This document shows, piece after piece, positions 1 through 7,296 of a stretch of 20,163 nucleotides of DNA. The stretch covers positions 1 through 20,163 of the forward strand of contig DSCA01000005.1 in assembly GCA_011049295.1 (NCBI GenBank), written 5' to 3'. The position numbers and the translations under genes are program-made. Position 1 is the stretch's first letter. Every line of letters begins with the position of its first letter. The stretch comes from Thermoplasmatales archaeon. Lineage in GTDB: Archaea > Thermoplasmatota > E2 > UBA202 > DSCA01. The notes under the pieces were generated by a model. That model worked only from the letters and a program-made list of their open reading frames with translations, ran no database searches and had not been told where the DNA came from.

Positions 1-269
1 CCGTAGGGGACCACGGGGACCCTCTCCCCGTTGGCCAGGTCAATAACCGCCCTGACCTGCTGGGTGGTCTCCGGCCACACTATGCAGTCGGGGAGAGAGG
101 GGACCTTTCCCTCCAGGTACCAGCGCAGGGAGATGGGCCAGTAGTCCCGGGCATAGATGATGCGCTCCGCCTCGCTGACGGACAGGCCGCCGGGGACAAG
201 GGCTTTCAGCCGTTCGATGAAGTCAGGGGTAGCCCGGGGGGAATGAGAATACACGGTGTCATAGGCCAT
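1..269 (-). CDS. FAD-linked oxidase (GlcD/lactate-glycolate dehydrogenase type), N-terminal part, cut by window start
   Basis: I translated 89 complete codons from an ATG at 269-267; the gene runs off the left edge. The visible part resembles the start of an FAD_binding_4 (PCMH-type) flavoprotein. Residues about 60-89 match the region where such proteins begin the FAD-binding fold: PDCIVWPETTQQV, then an Ala/Asn-rich helix and the strand VPVVPYG, which normally leads into the glycine-rich FAD loop lying outside the window. Relatives oxidise D-lactate, glycolate or other 2-hydroxy acids, or are alkyl-DHAP synthases; the substrate cannot be told from this fragment. The start is supported by a TATA box centred about 25 bp upstream, implying a leaderless mRNA. 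It lies downstream of PCNA on the same strand but appears to have its own promoter. Confidence 0.75.
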   Translation of the reverse strand, partial: MAYDTVYSHSPRATPDFIERLKALVPGGLSVSEAERIIYARDYWPISLRWYLEGKVPSLPDCIVWPETTQQVRAVIDLANGERVPVVPY

Positions 270-289
270 TCAGGACTTAATAGGAGACA

Positions 290-298
290 GATATAAAA
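290..298 (-). promoter_or_regulatory. TATA box of the FAD-linked oxidase gene
   Basis: On the minus strand this reads TTTTATATC, centred about 25 bp before the ATG at 269. That is the archaeal TATA-to-start distance, so transcription should begin at or next to the start codon. Confidence 0.55.
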
Positions 299-368
299 GA
301 ATAGCCACTCAGTCCGCCCATCGTTTCATCATATATCAGTGAGCGTTCGTCATCATCGTGGCTGGGCA

Positions 369-1103
369 TTACTCTGATTCTATCCGGGGAGCCAGCAGGT
401 AGGCCACCTCTCCATGGTCCCCGGCCAGCTCGAAGAGCATTTTGACCGGGTAATCGTTGCCCAGGTAAATCTTGAGGGACTCGCTTTTCACCGATTTCAC
501 CATGTCGCTGAAGTAGTCGAGGGAGAACAGGCTGCGCACCTGCTCCTTGCATTTCAGGGAGACGAGCTGGTCCTTGGAGATGTGCAGGGACACCGTATCG
601 GTGTCTCCCTGGGCCGTCAGTTCGAAGCCTTCGGGGTTCGCAGACAGGGCGATGTGGTCGGAGACCGCCTCCGATGCCTTGACCCCCTTGTATACCTCGG
701 CGGTTTTCACCACGATTTCCGTGGACAGTTCCAGGCTGGGGATTTTGGTGTCGGCCATATCCGCCGTGTCCAGAAGGCTCATGTGGCGGGTGAGGTTGCC
801 CATGTGCACCACCAACTGGCCTTCCTCCTCATATATCAGGGAGATGACCTCCTCGGTGGAGGGCAGCTTGAGCATGCTCTTGAGCTTGTCCAGGTCCACC
901 GCCAGGTCCACGTCCTCCTTGACGTCATATTCTTCAAAGGCCTCTGACTTGAGCTTGAAGTCGACCATGCCCACATGAGCCGGGTCTACGGCCCGGGCGT
1001 AAACCTGGTCGGGGGTGAAATGCAGTTTTATCTCATCGACGAGAATGGACGTGGCGTCAACGATATTTCGCAGATAGTCGGTCTTGATGGTTACCTGGAA
1101 CAT
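369..1103 (-). CDS. pcn: DNA polymerase sliding clamp PCNA
   Basis: 244 residues, the usual length of archaeal PCNA (about 245-250). It forms the trimeric ring that tethers replicative polymerase, Fen1, ligase and RFC-loaded factors to DNA. The N-terminus has the family pattern of a short strand, then DATSILVDEI and a segment like VYARAVDPAHVGMVDF. The C-terminus has the conserved YPVKMLFEL strand followed by the AYLLAPRIE tail, where PIP-box partners bind in this family. The protein is acidic, as expected. The ATG at 1103 is chosen because a TATA box sits about 26 bp upstream and the reading starts MFQVTIKT, typical of the family. It is divergent from the nitroreductase, and the FAD oxidase follows on the same strand. 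There is no second PCNA in the window. Confidence 0.96.
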   Translation of the reverse strand: MFQVTIKTDYLRNIVDATSILVDEIKLHFTPDQVYARAVDPAHVGMVDFKLKSEAFEEYDVKEDVDLAVDLDKLKSMLKLPSTEEVISLIYEEEGQLVVHMGNLTRHMSLLDTADMADTKIPSLELSTEIVVKTAEVYKGVKASEAVSDHIALSANPEGFELTAQGDTDTVSLHISKDQLVSLKCKEQVRSLFSLDYFSDMVKSVKSESLKIYLGNDYPVKMLFELAGDHGEVAYLLAPRIESE

Positions 1104-1124
1104 GCTTGTTTAAATGGGCTGCTG

Positions 1125-1133
1125 ATTTAAAAA
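1125..1133 (-). promoter_or_regulatory. TATA box of the PCNA gene
   Basis: Minus-strand TTTTTAAAT centred about 26 bp upstream of the PCNA ATG at 1103, so the mRNA is probably leaderless. It lies in the short divergent region shared with the nitroreductase. Confidence 0.55.
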
Positions 1134-1144
1134 CATAGCGATGG

Positions 1145-1152
1145 AATTAAAA
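1145..1152 (+). promoter_or_regulatory. Probable TATA box of the nitroreductase gene
   Basis: AATTAAAA centred about 26 bp upstream of the ATG at 1174. If correct, it rules out the upstream in-frame ATG at 1141, which would lie before the transcript start. Confidence 0.4.
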
Positions 1153-1173
1153 GAGGGCAGACAATGTCCTTTC

Positions 1174-1677
1174 ATGGACGTAATGGACGCCATCCGCCAC
1201 CGGTTTTCGGTGCGCAGATACCAGGATAAGGACATCCCCCGGGAGGTGCTGGAGGAGGTGCTGGAGGCCGCCCGGCTGGCCCCCTCCGCCAAGAACCGGC
1301 AGGAGTGGCAGTTTGTGGTGGTCACCGACCCCGAAAAGAAAATGCGGCTCAGCCAGGCGGCCAAGGGGCAATCCTTCGTGGCCCAGGCTCCCGCGGTGAT
1401 TGCAGGCGTGGCCACCGAAACCGGCTACGTGATGACCTGCGGGGTGCCGGCCGCTCACGTGGACCTGGCCATTGCCATGGAGCATGTGGCCCTGGCAGCG
1501 GTGGAACACGGCCTGGGCACCTGCTGGATTGGCGCCTTCTATCAGGATCAGGCACGGGAGATACTGGACCTCCCCCCGGAATGGAAGGTAGTGGCCCTGA
1601 TGCCCATCGGGTATCCCGCCGTGGAGGCTCCCGAAAAGCGGCGCAGGCCCCTGGAGGACGTGGTTCTCTTCCTGTGA
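1174..1677 (+). CDS. Nitroreductase family FMN-dependent oxidoreductase
   Basis: 167 residues from the chosen ATG. The start MDVMDAIRHRFSVRRYQ is the classic opening of the nitroreductase fold, whose Arg/Ser residues contact the FMN phosphate. It is followed by ARLAPSAKNRQEWQF, the substrate/FMN loop, and by the HGLGTCWIGAF segment typical of small family members. The protein is expected to be a cytoplasmic homodimer using NAD(P)H to reduce nitro groups, quinones or flavins; the physiological substrate is unknown. An in-frame ATG at 1141 would add 11 residues, but the family start and a TATA-like element at 1145-1152 favour 1174. The gene is divergent from PCNA and ends 12 bp before the convergent larA-like gene. 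Confidence 0.9.
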   Translation: MDVMDAIRHRFSVRRYQDKDIPREVLEEVLEAARLAPSAKNRQEWQFVVVTDPEKKMRLSQAAKGQSFVAQAPAVIAGVATETGYVMTCGVPAAHVDLAIAMEHVALAAVEHGLGTCWIGAFYQDQAREILDLPPEWKVVALMPIGYPAVEAPEKRRRPLEDVVLFL

Positions 1678-1689
1678 TAAGGGCACCAA

Positions 1690-2943
1690 TCACACCGGCA
1701 GGGTGGTGGTCCCCTGGGGAATGGCCAGCAGGGATGCGTCACGTCCCCTGATGCGCAGCGCCTCCTGCACCGCCCGGTCCACGCTGTCAAAGACCCGCAT
1801 GCGGAACACCCCTTCCAGCAGGTCCCGGTCCATCTCGGACACCATGAAAAACTGGGCCTGCTCCAGGGCCCGGGCGTGGAAGTAGGCCTTGTGGCCGCCG
1901 GGGACGAACTCCCGGCTGAGCTCCTCCTGTATCTCGTCGGCGGTGGCGTAGCGCTGCATCCAGTCGTGGTAGGGCTGGGAGCCGTGGCCGTCGGGGCATT
2001 CCGCCGCCAGAATGATGATTCCCCCCGGGTTGACCACGTTGAGAGCCAGGTGGATGGCCTTGTATGCCTGGTAGAGGTTGATGTCGTGGGGGGTGCCGTC
2101 GGCGGCGGTGACCACGATGTCCGCCCTGTCTTTGACCTGGACCTTGAACATCTTGTCTACCACCGCCGCCCCCTTCCGCAGCACCATGTCGAAGTCGCCG
2201 GCGAATGCCCCCACCATCTGATGGCGGGCGTTCTGCACCACGTTGAGGCAGAAATGGGGTGGGGCCAGGCGGGCGGCCTCCGTCATGTTTTCGTACATGG
2301 GGTTGCCGTCAAGTCGGCCCGGCCGGGCGTGGGGATGGAAAAAGTTGGTGGTGTAGTTGTCCTGGATGGTGGAGTAGTGGCAGATTCCGGGGAGCACGCT
2401 TTTCCGTCCGCCCCCGTAGCCGGCGAAGTAGTGAATCTCCACGTCTCCCAGCAGGATGCGCAGGTCGGCCTCCAGGTAGGCGTCGTTGACCTTGACCTCG
2501 GTGCCCCGGGAGGTGGTACCCACGGAGGTGAACCGGTCTCCCCTGCATTCGTTGCTCAGGTAGGTCAGCCGGTCGGCAAAATCGCCCCCCAGGAGGCGCC
2601 GGGCCTCCTCGTGCTTCACCGGCCGGTGGGTCCCGGTGGAAAAAATGACGGTGGCGTCCTGGTCGCCGATACCCCGTCGGTGCAGCTCCTCCATCACGGG
2701 GGGCATCATCTCCCAGGTGGGGCAGGGGCGGGTGTGGTCGTCCACCACGATGGCCACCCTCTGTCCCCTGCGGGCCAGGCGGCTGAGCGGCGGGCAGCCC
2801 AGGGGGGCCTGCAGTGCCTGCTGCACGTACTGGCTGGCCGTTTCTTCGGGCTCCAGGTGGTGGGGATAGATGACCTCCACAAGGTTGGAATCCGGGATGT
2901 CTGCAGTCAGGTGGCTGTCTCCATAGGGCAACTCGACCTTCAT
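1690..2943 (-). CDS. larA: LarA-family nickel-dependent lactate racemase-like protein
   Basis: 417 residues, close to LarA of Lactobacillus plantarum (about 424). Family residues are present with a nearly constant offset: D69 and R72 in DDHTRPCP, H106 in GTHRP, H171 in HYFAGYGGGRK, K181 (the lysine that in LarA carries the pyridinium-thioamide Ni pincer cofactor), and K295 in YQAYKA. A His candidate for the Ni-side position lies around 203-205. LarA interconverts D- and L-lactate, and relatives racemise or epimerise other 2-hydroxy acids, so the substrate is not certain. No larB, larC or larE (cofactor synthesis) is visible here. The FAD-linked oxidase at the window start could act on the same kind of substrate. 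A TATA element about 25 bp upstream supports the ATG at 2943. Confidence 0.88.
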   Translation of the reverse strand: MKVELPYGDSHLTADIPDSNLVEVIYPHHLEPEETASQYVQQALQAPLGCPPLSRLARRGQRVAIVVDDHTRPCPTWEMMPPVMEELHRRGIGDQDATVIFSTGTHRPVKHEEARRLLGGDFADRLTYLSNECRGDRFTSVGTTSRGTEVKVNDAYLEADLRILLGDVEIHYFAGYGGGRKSVLPGICHYSTIQDNYTTNFFHPHARPGRLDGNPMYENMTEAARLAPPHFCLNVVQNARHQMVGAFAGDFDMVLRKGAAVVDKMFKVQVKDRADIVVTAADGTPHDINLYQAYKAIHLALNVVNPGGIIILAAECPDGHGSQPYHDWMQRYATADEIQEELSREFVPGGHKAYFHARALEQAQFFMVSEMDRDLLEGVFRMRVFDSVDRAVQEALRIRGRDASLLAIPQGTTTLPV

Positions 2944-2963
2944 GGCCTGATATATGCCGCATG

Positions 2964-2973
2964 CTATATGAAA
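2964..2973 (-). promoter_or_regulatory. TATA box of the larA-like gene
   Basis: Minus-strand TTTCATATAG, centred about 25 bp before the ATG at 2943. A second AT stretch (2950-2955) is too close to the start to serve. Confidence 0.4.
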
Positions 2974-3040
2974 GTTTATTGGTGAGAGCCCCGTGAAAAA
3001 TGCGCCCGGTGGGCCTTTCAGCCGGGGAATCCGGGAGAAA

Positions 3041-3049
3041 CCTTTATGT
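3041..3049 (+). promoter_or_regulatory. Possible TATA box of the thermosome gene
   Basis: CCTTTATGT lies about 35 bp before the thermosome ATG, predicting a short leader of roughly 10 nt. It is weaker than the other TATA boxes. GGGAATCCGGG (3024-3034) and TTCCGGGATT (3067-3076) flank it as an imperfect inverted pair; a heat-shock operator role is only a guess. Confidence 0.35.
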
Positions 3050-3080
3050 AGATGTGCAAAAATAGCCTTCCGGGATTACT

Positions 3081-4715
3081 ATGTTATCGGGAAGAACACC
3101 AATACTCATACTCAAAGAGGGAACCGAACGAGAAAAGGGGCGTGACGCCCAGCACAACAACATTCGAGCCGCCATGGCCATCGCCGACGCGGTCCGCTCC
3201 ACACTGGGCCCCAAAGGCATGGACAAAATGCTGGTGGACAGCATGGGCGACGTCGTCATCACCAACGACGGCGTCACCATACTCAAAGAAATAGACGTAG
3301 AACACCCCGCCGCCAAAATGATCGTAGAAGTAGCCAAAACCCAGGATGCAGAGACCGGTGACGGAACCACCACCGCCGTGATACTGGCCGGGGAGCTTCT
3401 CAAACAGGCCCAGGACCTCCTGGAGCAGGACATCCACCCCACCACCATCGCCGACGGCTACCGCATGGCCAGCATCAAGGCCATCCAGGTGCTGGACGAT
3501 ATTGCCCTGAAGGTCAAGCCCTCCGACGCCGCCACCCTGAAGCGCATTGCCGAGACCTCACTCACCGGCAAGGTGGCCGGCTCCAACAAGGAGCTGCTGG
3601 CCGACATCGCCTACAAAGCGGTGACCGCCATCATGGAGAAGGACGGGGATGACATCTCCGTGGACATCGACAACATCAAAGTGGAAAAGAAGCAGGGCGG
3701 CTCCGCCGAGGACACCGAGCTCATCGAGGGCATCATCCTGGACAAGGATCGGGTGCACACCGGCATGCCCCAGTCCGTCAAAAACGCCAAAATCCTGCTC
3801 CTCAACACCGCCCTGGAGGTGGGCAAAACAGAAATCGACGCCAAAATAGAGATCACCGACCCCTCCCAGCTGCAGAAATTCCTGGACCAGGAGGAGCAGA
3901 TGATCCGGGACATGGTGGAGCAGGTGAAAAAGAGCGGGGCCACCGTGCTGTTCTGCCAGAAGGGAATCGACGACCTGGCCCAGCACTACCTGGCCAAGGC
4001 GGGCATCTTTGCCCTCCGCCGGGTGAGCGAAAAAGACATGAAGAAACTGGCCAAGGCCACCGGCGCCTCCATCCTCAGCGACCTGGACGAAATCACGGCC
4101 AAAGACCTGGGCAAGGCGGGCATGGTGGAGGAGAGAAAAATCGGCGATGACAAGATGACCTTCGTCACCGACTGCAAGAAGGCCAAGGCGGTAAGCATCC
4201 TCATCCGCGGGGGCACCGAGCACGTGGTGGACGAAATCGAGCGCGGCCTGCACGACGCCCTGGGAGTAATCGGCGTGGCCATCGAGGACGGCAAGATGGT
4301 CACCGGCGGGGGGTCGGCGGCGGTGGAAATCGCCATGGCCGCCCGTGACTATGCGGCCACCGTGGGAGGACGGGAGCAGCTGGCCATAGAGAAATTCGCC
4401 GATGCCATGGAGACCATTCCCCGCGCCCTGGCCACCAGCGCCGGTATGGACCCCATCGACATGATCATCGGGCTGCACAAGGCCCACGCCGACGGGCACA
4501 CCCACCACGGCGTCAATGTGTACACCGGCAAAATAGAGGACATGAAGAAACTGCACGTGCTGGAACCGCTGCGGGTGGGCCGGCAGGCGGTGCGCTCAGC
4601 CACCGAGGTGGCCATCATGATTCTGCGCATCGACGACGTGATTGCGGCCAAGAGCGCCGGCGGCGGCAAGGGCGGCGGTGGCGGCGGCATGGGCATGGAC
4701 GAAGACTTCGACTGA
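3081..4715 (+). CDS. thsA: Thermosome subunit (group II chaperonin)
   Basis: 544 residues, the normal length for archaeal thermosome subunits. The protein builds the double-ring ATP-driven folding chamber closed by a built-in lid. Signature segments appear in order: GRDAQHNNIRAA (about 20-31), STLGPKGMDKM (40-50), TNDGVTILKE (61-70), the nucleotide-binding GDGTTT (93-98) with its catalytic aspartate, and VTGGGSAAVEIA (about 406-417). The tail is glycine-rich and ends in GMGMDEDFD, as in most thermosomes. Only one subunit gene is in the window, so homo- versus hetero-oligomer cannot be judged. It is monocistronic: both neighbours are on the other strand and a pyrimidine/T-rich terminator-like tract follows. 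Codons are strongly biased to C-ending forms, in line with high expression. Confidence 0.97.
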   Translation: MLSGRTPILILKEGTEREKGRDAQHNNIRAAMAIADAVRSTLGPKGMDKMLVDSMGDVVITNDGVTILKEIDVEHPAAKMIVEVAKTQDAETGDGTTTAVILAGELLKQAQDLLEQDIHPTTIADGYRMASIKAIQVLDDIALKVKPSDAATLKRIAETSLTGKVAGSNKELLADIAYKAVTAIMEKDGDDISVDIDNIKVEKKQGGSAEDTELIEGIILDKDRVHTGMPQSVKNAKILLLNTALEVGKTEIDAKIEITDPSQLQKFLDQEEQMIRDMVEQVKKSGATVLFCQKGIDDLAQHYLAKAGIFALRRVSEKDMKKLAKATGASILSDLDEITAKDLGKAGMVEERKIGDDKMTFVTDCKKAKAVSILIRGGTEHVVDEIERGLHDALGVIGVAIEDGKMVTGGGSAAVEIAMAARDYAATVGGREQLAIEKFADAMETIPRALATSAGMDPIDMIIGLHKAHADGHTHHGVNVYTGKIEDMKKLHVLEPLRVGRQAVRSATEVAIMILRIDDVIAAKSAGGGKGGGGGGMGMDEDFD

Positions 4716-4740
4716 GCACCCGCTACCAACCATCCCACCA

Positions 4741-4785
4741 ATTCCCCCCTTTCCCCCTTCTCTTCCTCCTTTTTAGTTTTTTTAT
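4741..4785 (+). terminator. Pyrimidine-rich, oligo-T terminator-like tract after the thermosome gene
   Basis: About 26 bp after the thermosome stop there is a long run of C and T on the coding strand, ending in CTTTTTAGTTTTTTTATATC. Archaeal RNA polymerase terminates at oligo-T tracts without needing a hairpin, so this is a good candidate. The rest of the gap to 4911 holds no gene that I can see. Confidence 0.55.
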
Positions 4786-4911
4786 ATCGCCACGTCGCTC
4801 TGTTAAATGTCGCTAAACGCCGTAAACGCCGCTGTGAGGAGACGGGTTTTTGCGCAGAGGGTGGAGGGGCTCTCCTCCTCTGCCATGCGGCGGGCGGCGG
4901 GAGGGAGCGGG

Positions 4912-7296
4912 TTACACCTTGGTGACGGTGACCACCTGGTCACCCGGGTTGAGATTCATCAGGGTCACCCCCATGGTGTTGCGTCCCTGGCGCCGGATGG
5001 AGTCCACCGGGATGCGGACCATCATGCCCTCCCGGCTGGAAAGCACCACCTGGTCTCCGTCGCTGACCTCTCGCACCGCCACCACCCGCCCGTTGCGCTG
5101 GTTGGTGATGATGGTCCGTACTCCCTTGGCCCCCCGCCTGGTCACCCGGTATTCCTCCAGGGGCGTGCGCTTGCCGTAGCCGTTTTCGGTGACGGTGAGG
5201 ATGTCGTCGCCCCGGGCAATGGCCATGTCCACCACCTCGTCACCCTCCTCCAGGCGCATTCCGATGACTCCCGCCGCCACCCGCCCCATGGGCCGGACCT
5301 CTTTCTCGTTGAACACGCAGGCGCTGCCCGAGGCAGAGGCCAGAACTATCTTTTCATCTCCCTGCAGCAGCTTCACCTTGACCAGGGCGTCTCCCTCCTT
5401 CAGGCTGAGGGCCCGGATGCCGGTGACCCGGATGTTCTGATAGCGAGAGAGATGGGTCTTCTTGACGACGCCGTTTTTGGTGGCAAAGATGAGCGTTCCG
5501 CTCTCGAAATCGGTAACCGACAGGATGGCCCGGATGTCCCCCTCGATGGGGATGAGGTTGACCACCGCCCGCCCCTTGGAATGCCGTCCTCCGGCCGGAA
5601 TCTGGTAGCCCTTGACGGCGTACACGATGCCCTGGTCGGAGAAGATGAGCACGTAGTCGTGGGTGGAGGAAACCAGCACGTTGCTGATGGCGTCGTCCTC
5701 CTTCATTTTTATGCCCACCAGACCCTTGCCTCCCCGGTTCTGGGCCCGGTATTCGTCCAGGGACAGGCGCTTGATGTAGCCCTGGCTGGTGACCACAATC
5801 ACCACCTCCTCCTCCGGGATGAGGGCTTCCATGTCCACGTCCACCTCGCCCTCCTCGATGGTCGTGCGGCGCGGGTCACCGTAGCGCTCCTTCATTTCCT
5901 GCAGTTCCTGGCGAATCACCCGGTCGATTTCTCCGGGGGTGGTGAGAATCTGGTCCAGCCGGGCAATCAGGGACTCCTTTTCCTTCCTCTCGGCCCGCAG
6001 GCTCTCCGCCTCCATGGAGGTCAGGGACTGCAGGCGCATGGACAGGATTTCCTTGACCTGGAGCTCGGAGAGAGAAAAGGCCTCCATAAGCTGCTGGGCA
6101 GCCTGGGCGGCGTCGCTGGATGCCCGGATGAGCTCAATCACCCGGTCGATGCTCTCCAGGGCGGTGAGCAAGCCGTCCAGGATGTGCTTGCGCTCCCGGG
6201 CCTTGAGCAGGTCGTAGGTGGTACGCTTCTGGATGATGTCCCGCCGGTGGTCGACGTAGGCCTGCATCAGCTCTTTCAGGGACAGCAGCTTGGGCTGCCC
6301 GTCAACCAGGGCGATGTTGATGATGCCGAAGGTGCTCTCCAGGCCGGTGTGCTTGAACAGCTGGTTTTCCACCACCTCGGGCATGGCGTCCCGCTTCAGC
6401 TTGATGACCACCCGGACCCCCTGGCGGTCGGATTCGTCCCGCAGGTCGGCGATGCCCTCGATGACTTCCTTTTTGACCAGCTGGGCAATCTTTTGCAGCA
6501 GTCCCGCCTTGCTGGTCTGGTAGGGGATTTCGGTGACGATGATGGCGTCCCCCTCCACGTGGGTCCTGGCCCGCAGCTTGATGATGCCCTTGCCCGTGGC
6601 GTAGGCCTCCAGTATGCCCCGTCGCCCGCAGATGATGCCCCCGGTGGGAAAATCCGGCCCCTGCAGGTGCTGCATGAGGGAGGGCACATCCTGCTCCGGG
6701 TCGTCCAGATAGGCAAGCAGGGCGTCCACCACCTCTCCCAGGTTGTGGGGAGGCATGTTGGTGGCCATGCCCACGGCAATCCCCGAGGCGCCGTTCACCA
6801 GGAGGTTGGGAAGCACCGCCGGCAGAATCACCGGCTCCTTCAGGGTGCCGTCAAAGTTGTCCCGCCACTCCACAGTCTCCTTGTCGAGGTCCCGGAGCAT
6901 CTCCTCGCTTCTGCGGTCCAGCCGCACCTCCGTGTAACGCATGGCCGCCGGGGAATCCCCGTCGATGGAGCCGAAGTTGCCCTGGCCGTCAATGAGCGGA
7001 TACCGCAGGGAAAAATCCTGGGCCATGCGCACCATGGCATCGTAGACGGCGGCGTCGCCGTGAGGATGGTACTTGCCCAGCACCTCTCCCACCGCCCGGG
7101 CCGATTTGCGGTGGGGCTTGGCGTGCCTCAGGCCCATGTCCTGAAGGGCGTAGAGGATGCGCCGGTGCACCGGCTTGAGGCCGTCCCGGACGTCGGGCAG
7201 CGCCCGCCCCACGATGACGCTCATGGAGTAATCCAGATAAGACTTCTTCATCTCCCGCTCGATGGGAAGACGCTGTACCTGCTCCTCAGATGTCAA
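4912..7296 (-). CDS. gyrA: DNA gyrase subunit A
   Basis: 794 residues from a TTG at 7296-7294; an in-frame ATG at 7317 would add 7. TTG is preferred because AGGAGGTG lies 7 nt before it, whereas the ATG has no ribosome site. GyrA is the cleavage-religation subunit of the A2B2 enzyme that supercoils DNA. Numbered from the ATG, visible elements are: SYLDYSMSVIVGRALPDVRDG (about 26-46), GKYHPHGD (81-88), catalytic Tyr128 in AAMRYTE, an ATPase-independent coiled arm (about 360-480), and a C-terminal beta-pinwheel from about 500. The GyrA box reads QNRGGKG (526-532; consensus Q-R/K-RGG-K/R-G), favouring gyrase over topoisomerase IV. The quinolone-region serine is Ala89. The gene overlaps the end of gyrB by 11 bp, so translation is probably coupled. 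Gyrase in archaea is known to derive from bacteria. Confidence 0.95.
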   Translation of the reverse strand: MTSEEQVQRLPIEREMKKSYLDYSMSVIVGRALPDVRDGLKPVHRRILYALQDMGLRHAKPHRKSARAVGEVLGKYHPHGDAAVYDAMVRMAQDFSLRYPLIDGQGNFGSIDGDSPAAMRYTEVRLDRRSEEMLRDLDKETVEWRDNFDGTLKEPVILPAVLPNLLVNGASGIAVGMATNMPPHNLGEVVDALLAYLDDPEQDVPSLMQHLQGPDFPTGGIICGRRGILEAYATGKGIIKLRARTHVEGDAIIVTEIPYQTSKAGLLQKIAQLVKKEVIEGIADLRDESDRQGVRVVIKLKRDAMPEVVENQLFKHTGLESTFGIINIALVDGQPKLLSLKELMQAYVDHRRDIIQKRTTYDLLKARERKHILDGLLTALESIDRVIELIRASSDAAQAAQQLMEAFSLSELQVKEILSMRLQSLTSMEAESLRAERKEKESLIARLDQILTTPGEIDRVIRQELQEMKERYGDPRRTTIEEGEVDVDMEALIPEEEVVIVVTSQGYIKRLSLDEYRAQNRGGKGLVGIKMKEDDAISNVLVSSTHDYVLIFSDQGIVYAVKGYQIPAGGRHSKGRAVVNLIPIEGDIRAILSVTDFESGTLIFATKNGVVKKTHLSRYQNIRVTGIRALSLKEGDALVKVKLLQGDEKIVLASASGSACVFNEKEVRPMGRVAAGVIGMRLEEGDEVVDMAIARGDDILTVTENGYGKRTPLEEYRVTRRGAKGVRTIITNQRNGRVVAVREVSDGDQVVLSSREGMMVRIPVDSIRRQGRNTMGVTLMNLNPGDQVVTVTKV

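Noticed and set aside
277..552. Minus-strand frame overlapping the end of PCNA
   Set aside because: It is in another frame of PCNA, has no promoter of its own, and its sequence shows no domain; the real downstream gene starts at 269.
1876..2985. Long plus-strand open frame opposite the larA-like gene
   Set aside because: It is a complementary-frame shadow of a gene with conserved catalytic residues; no family features are seen.
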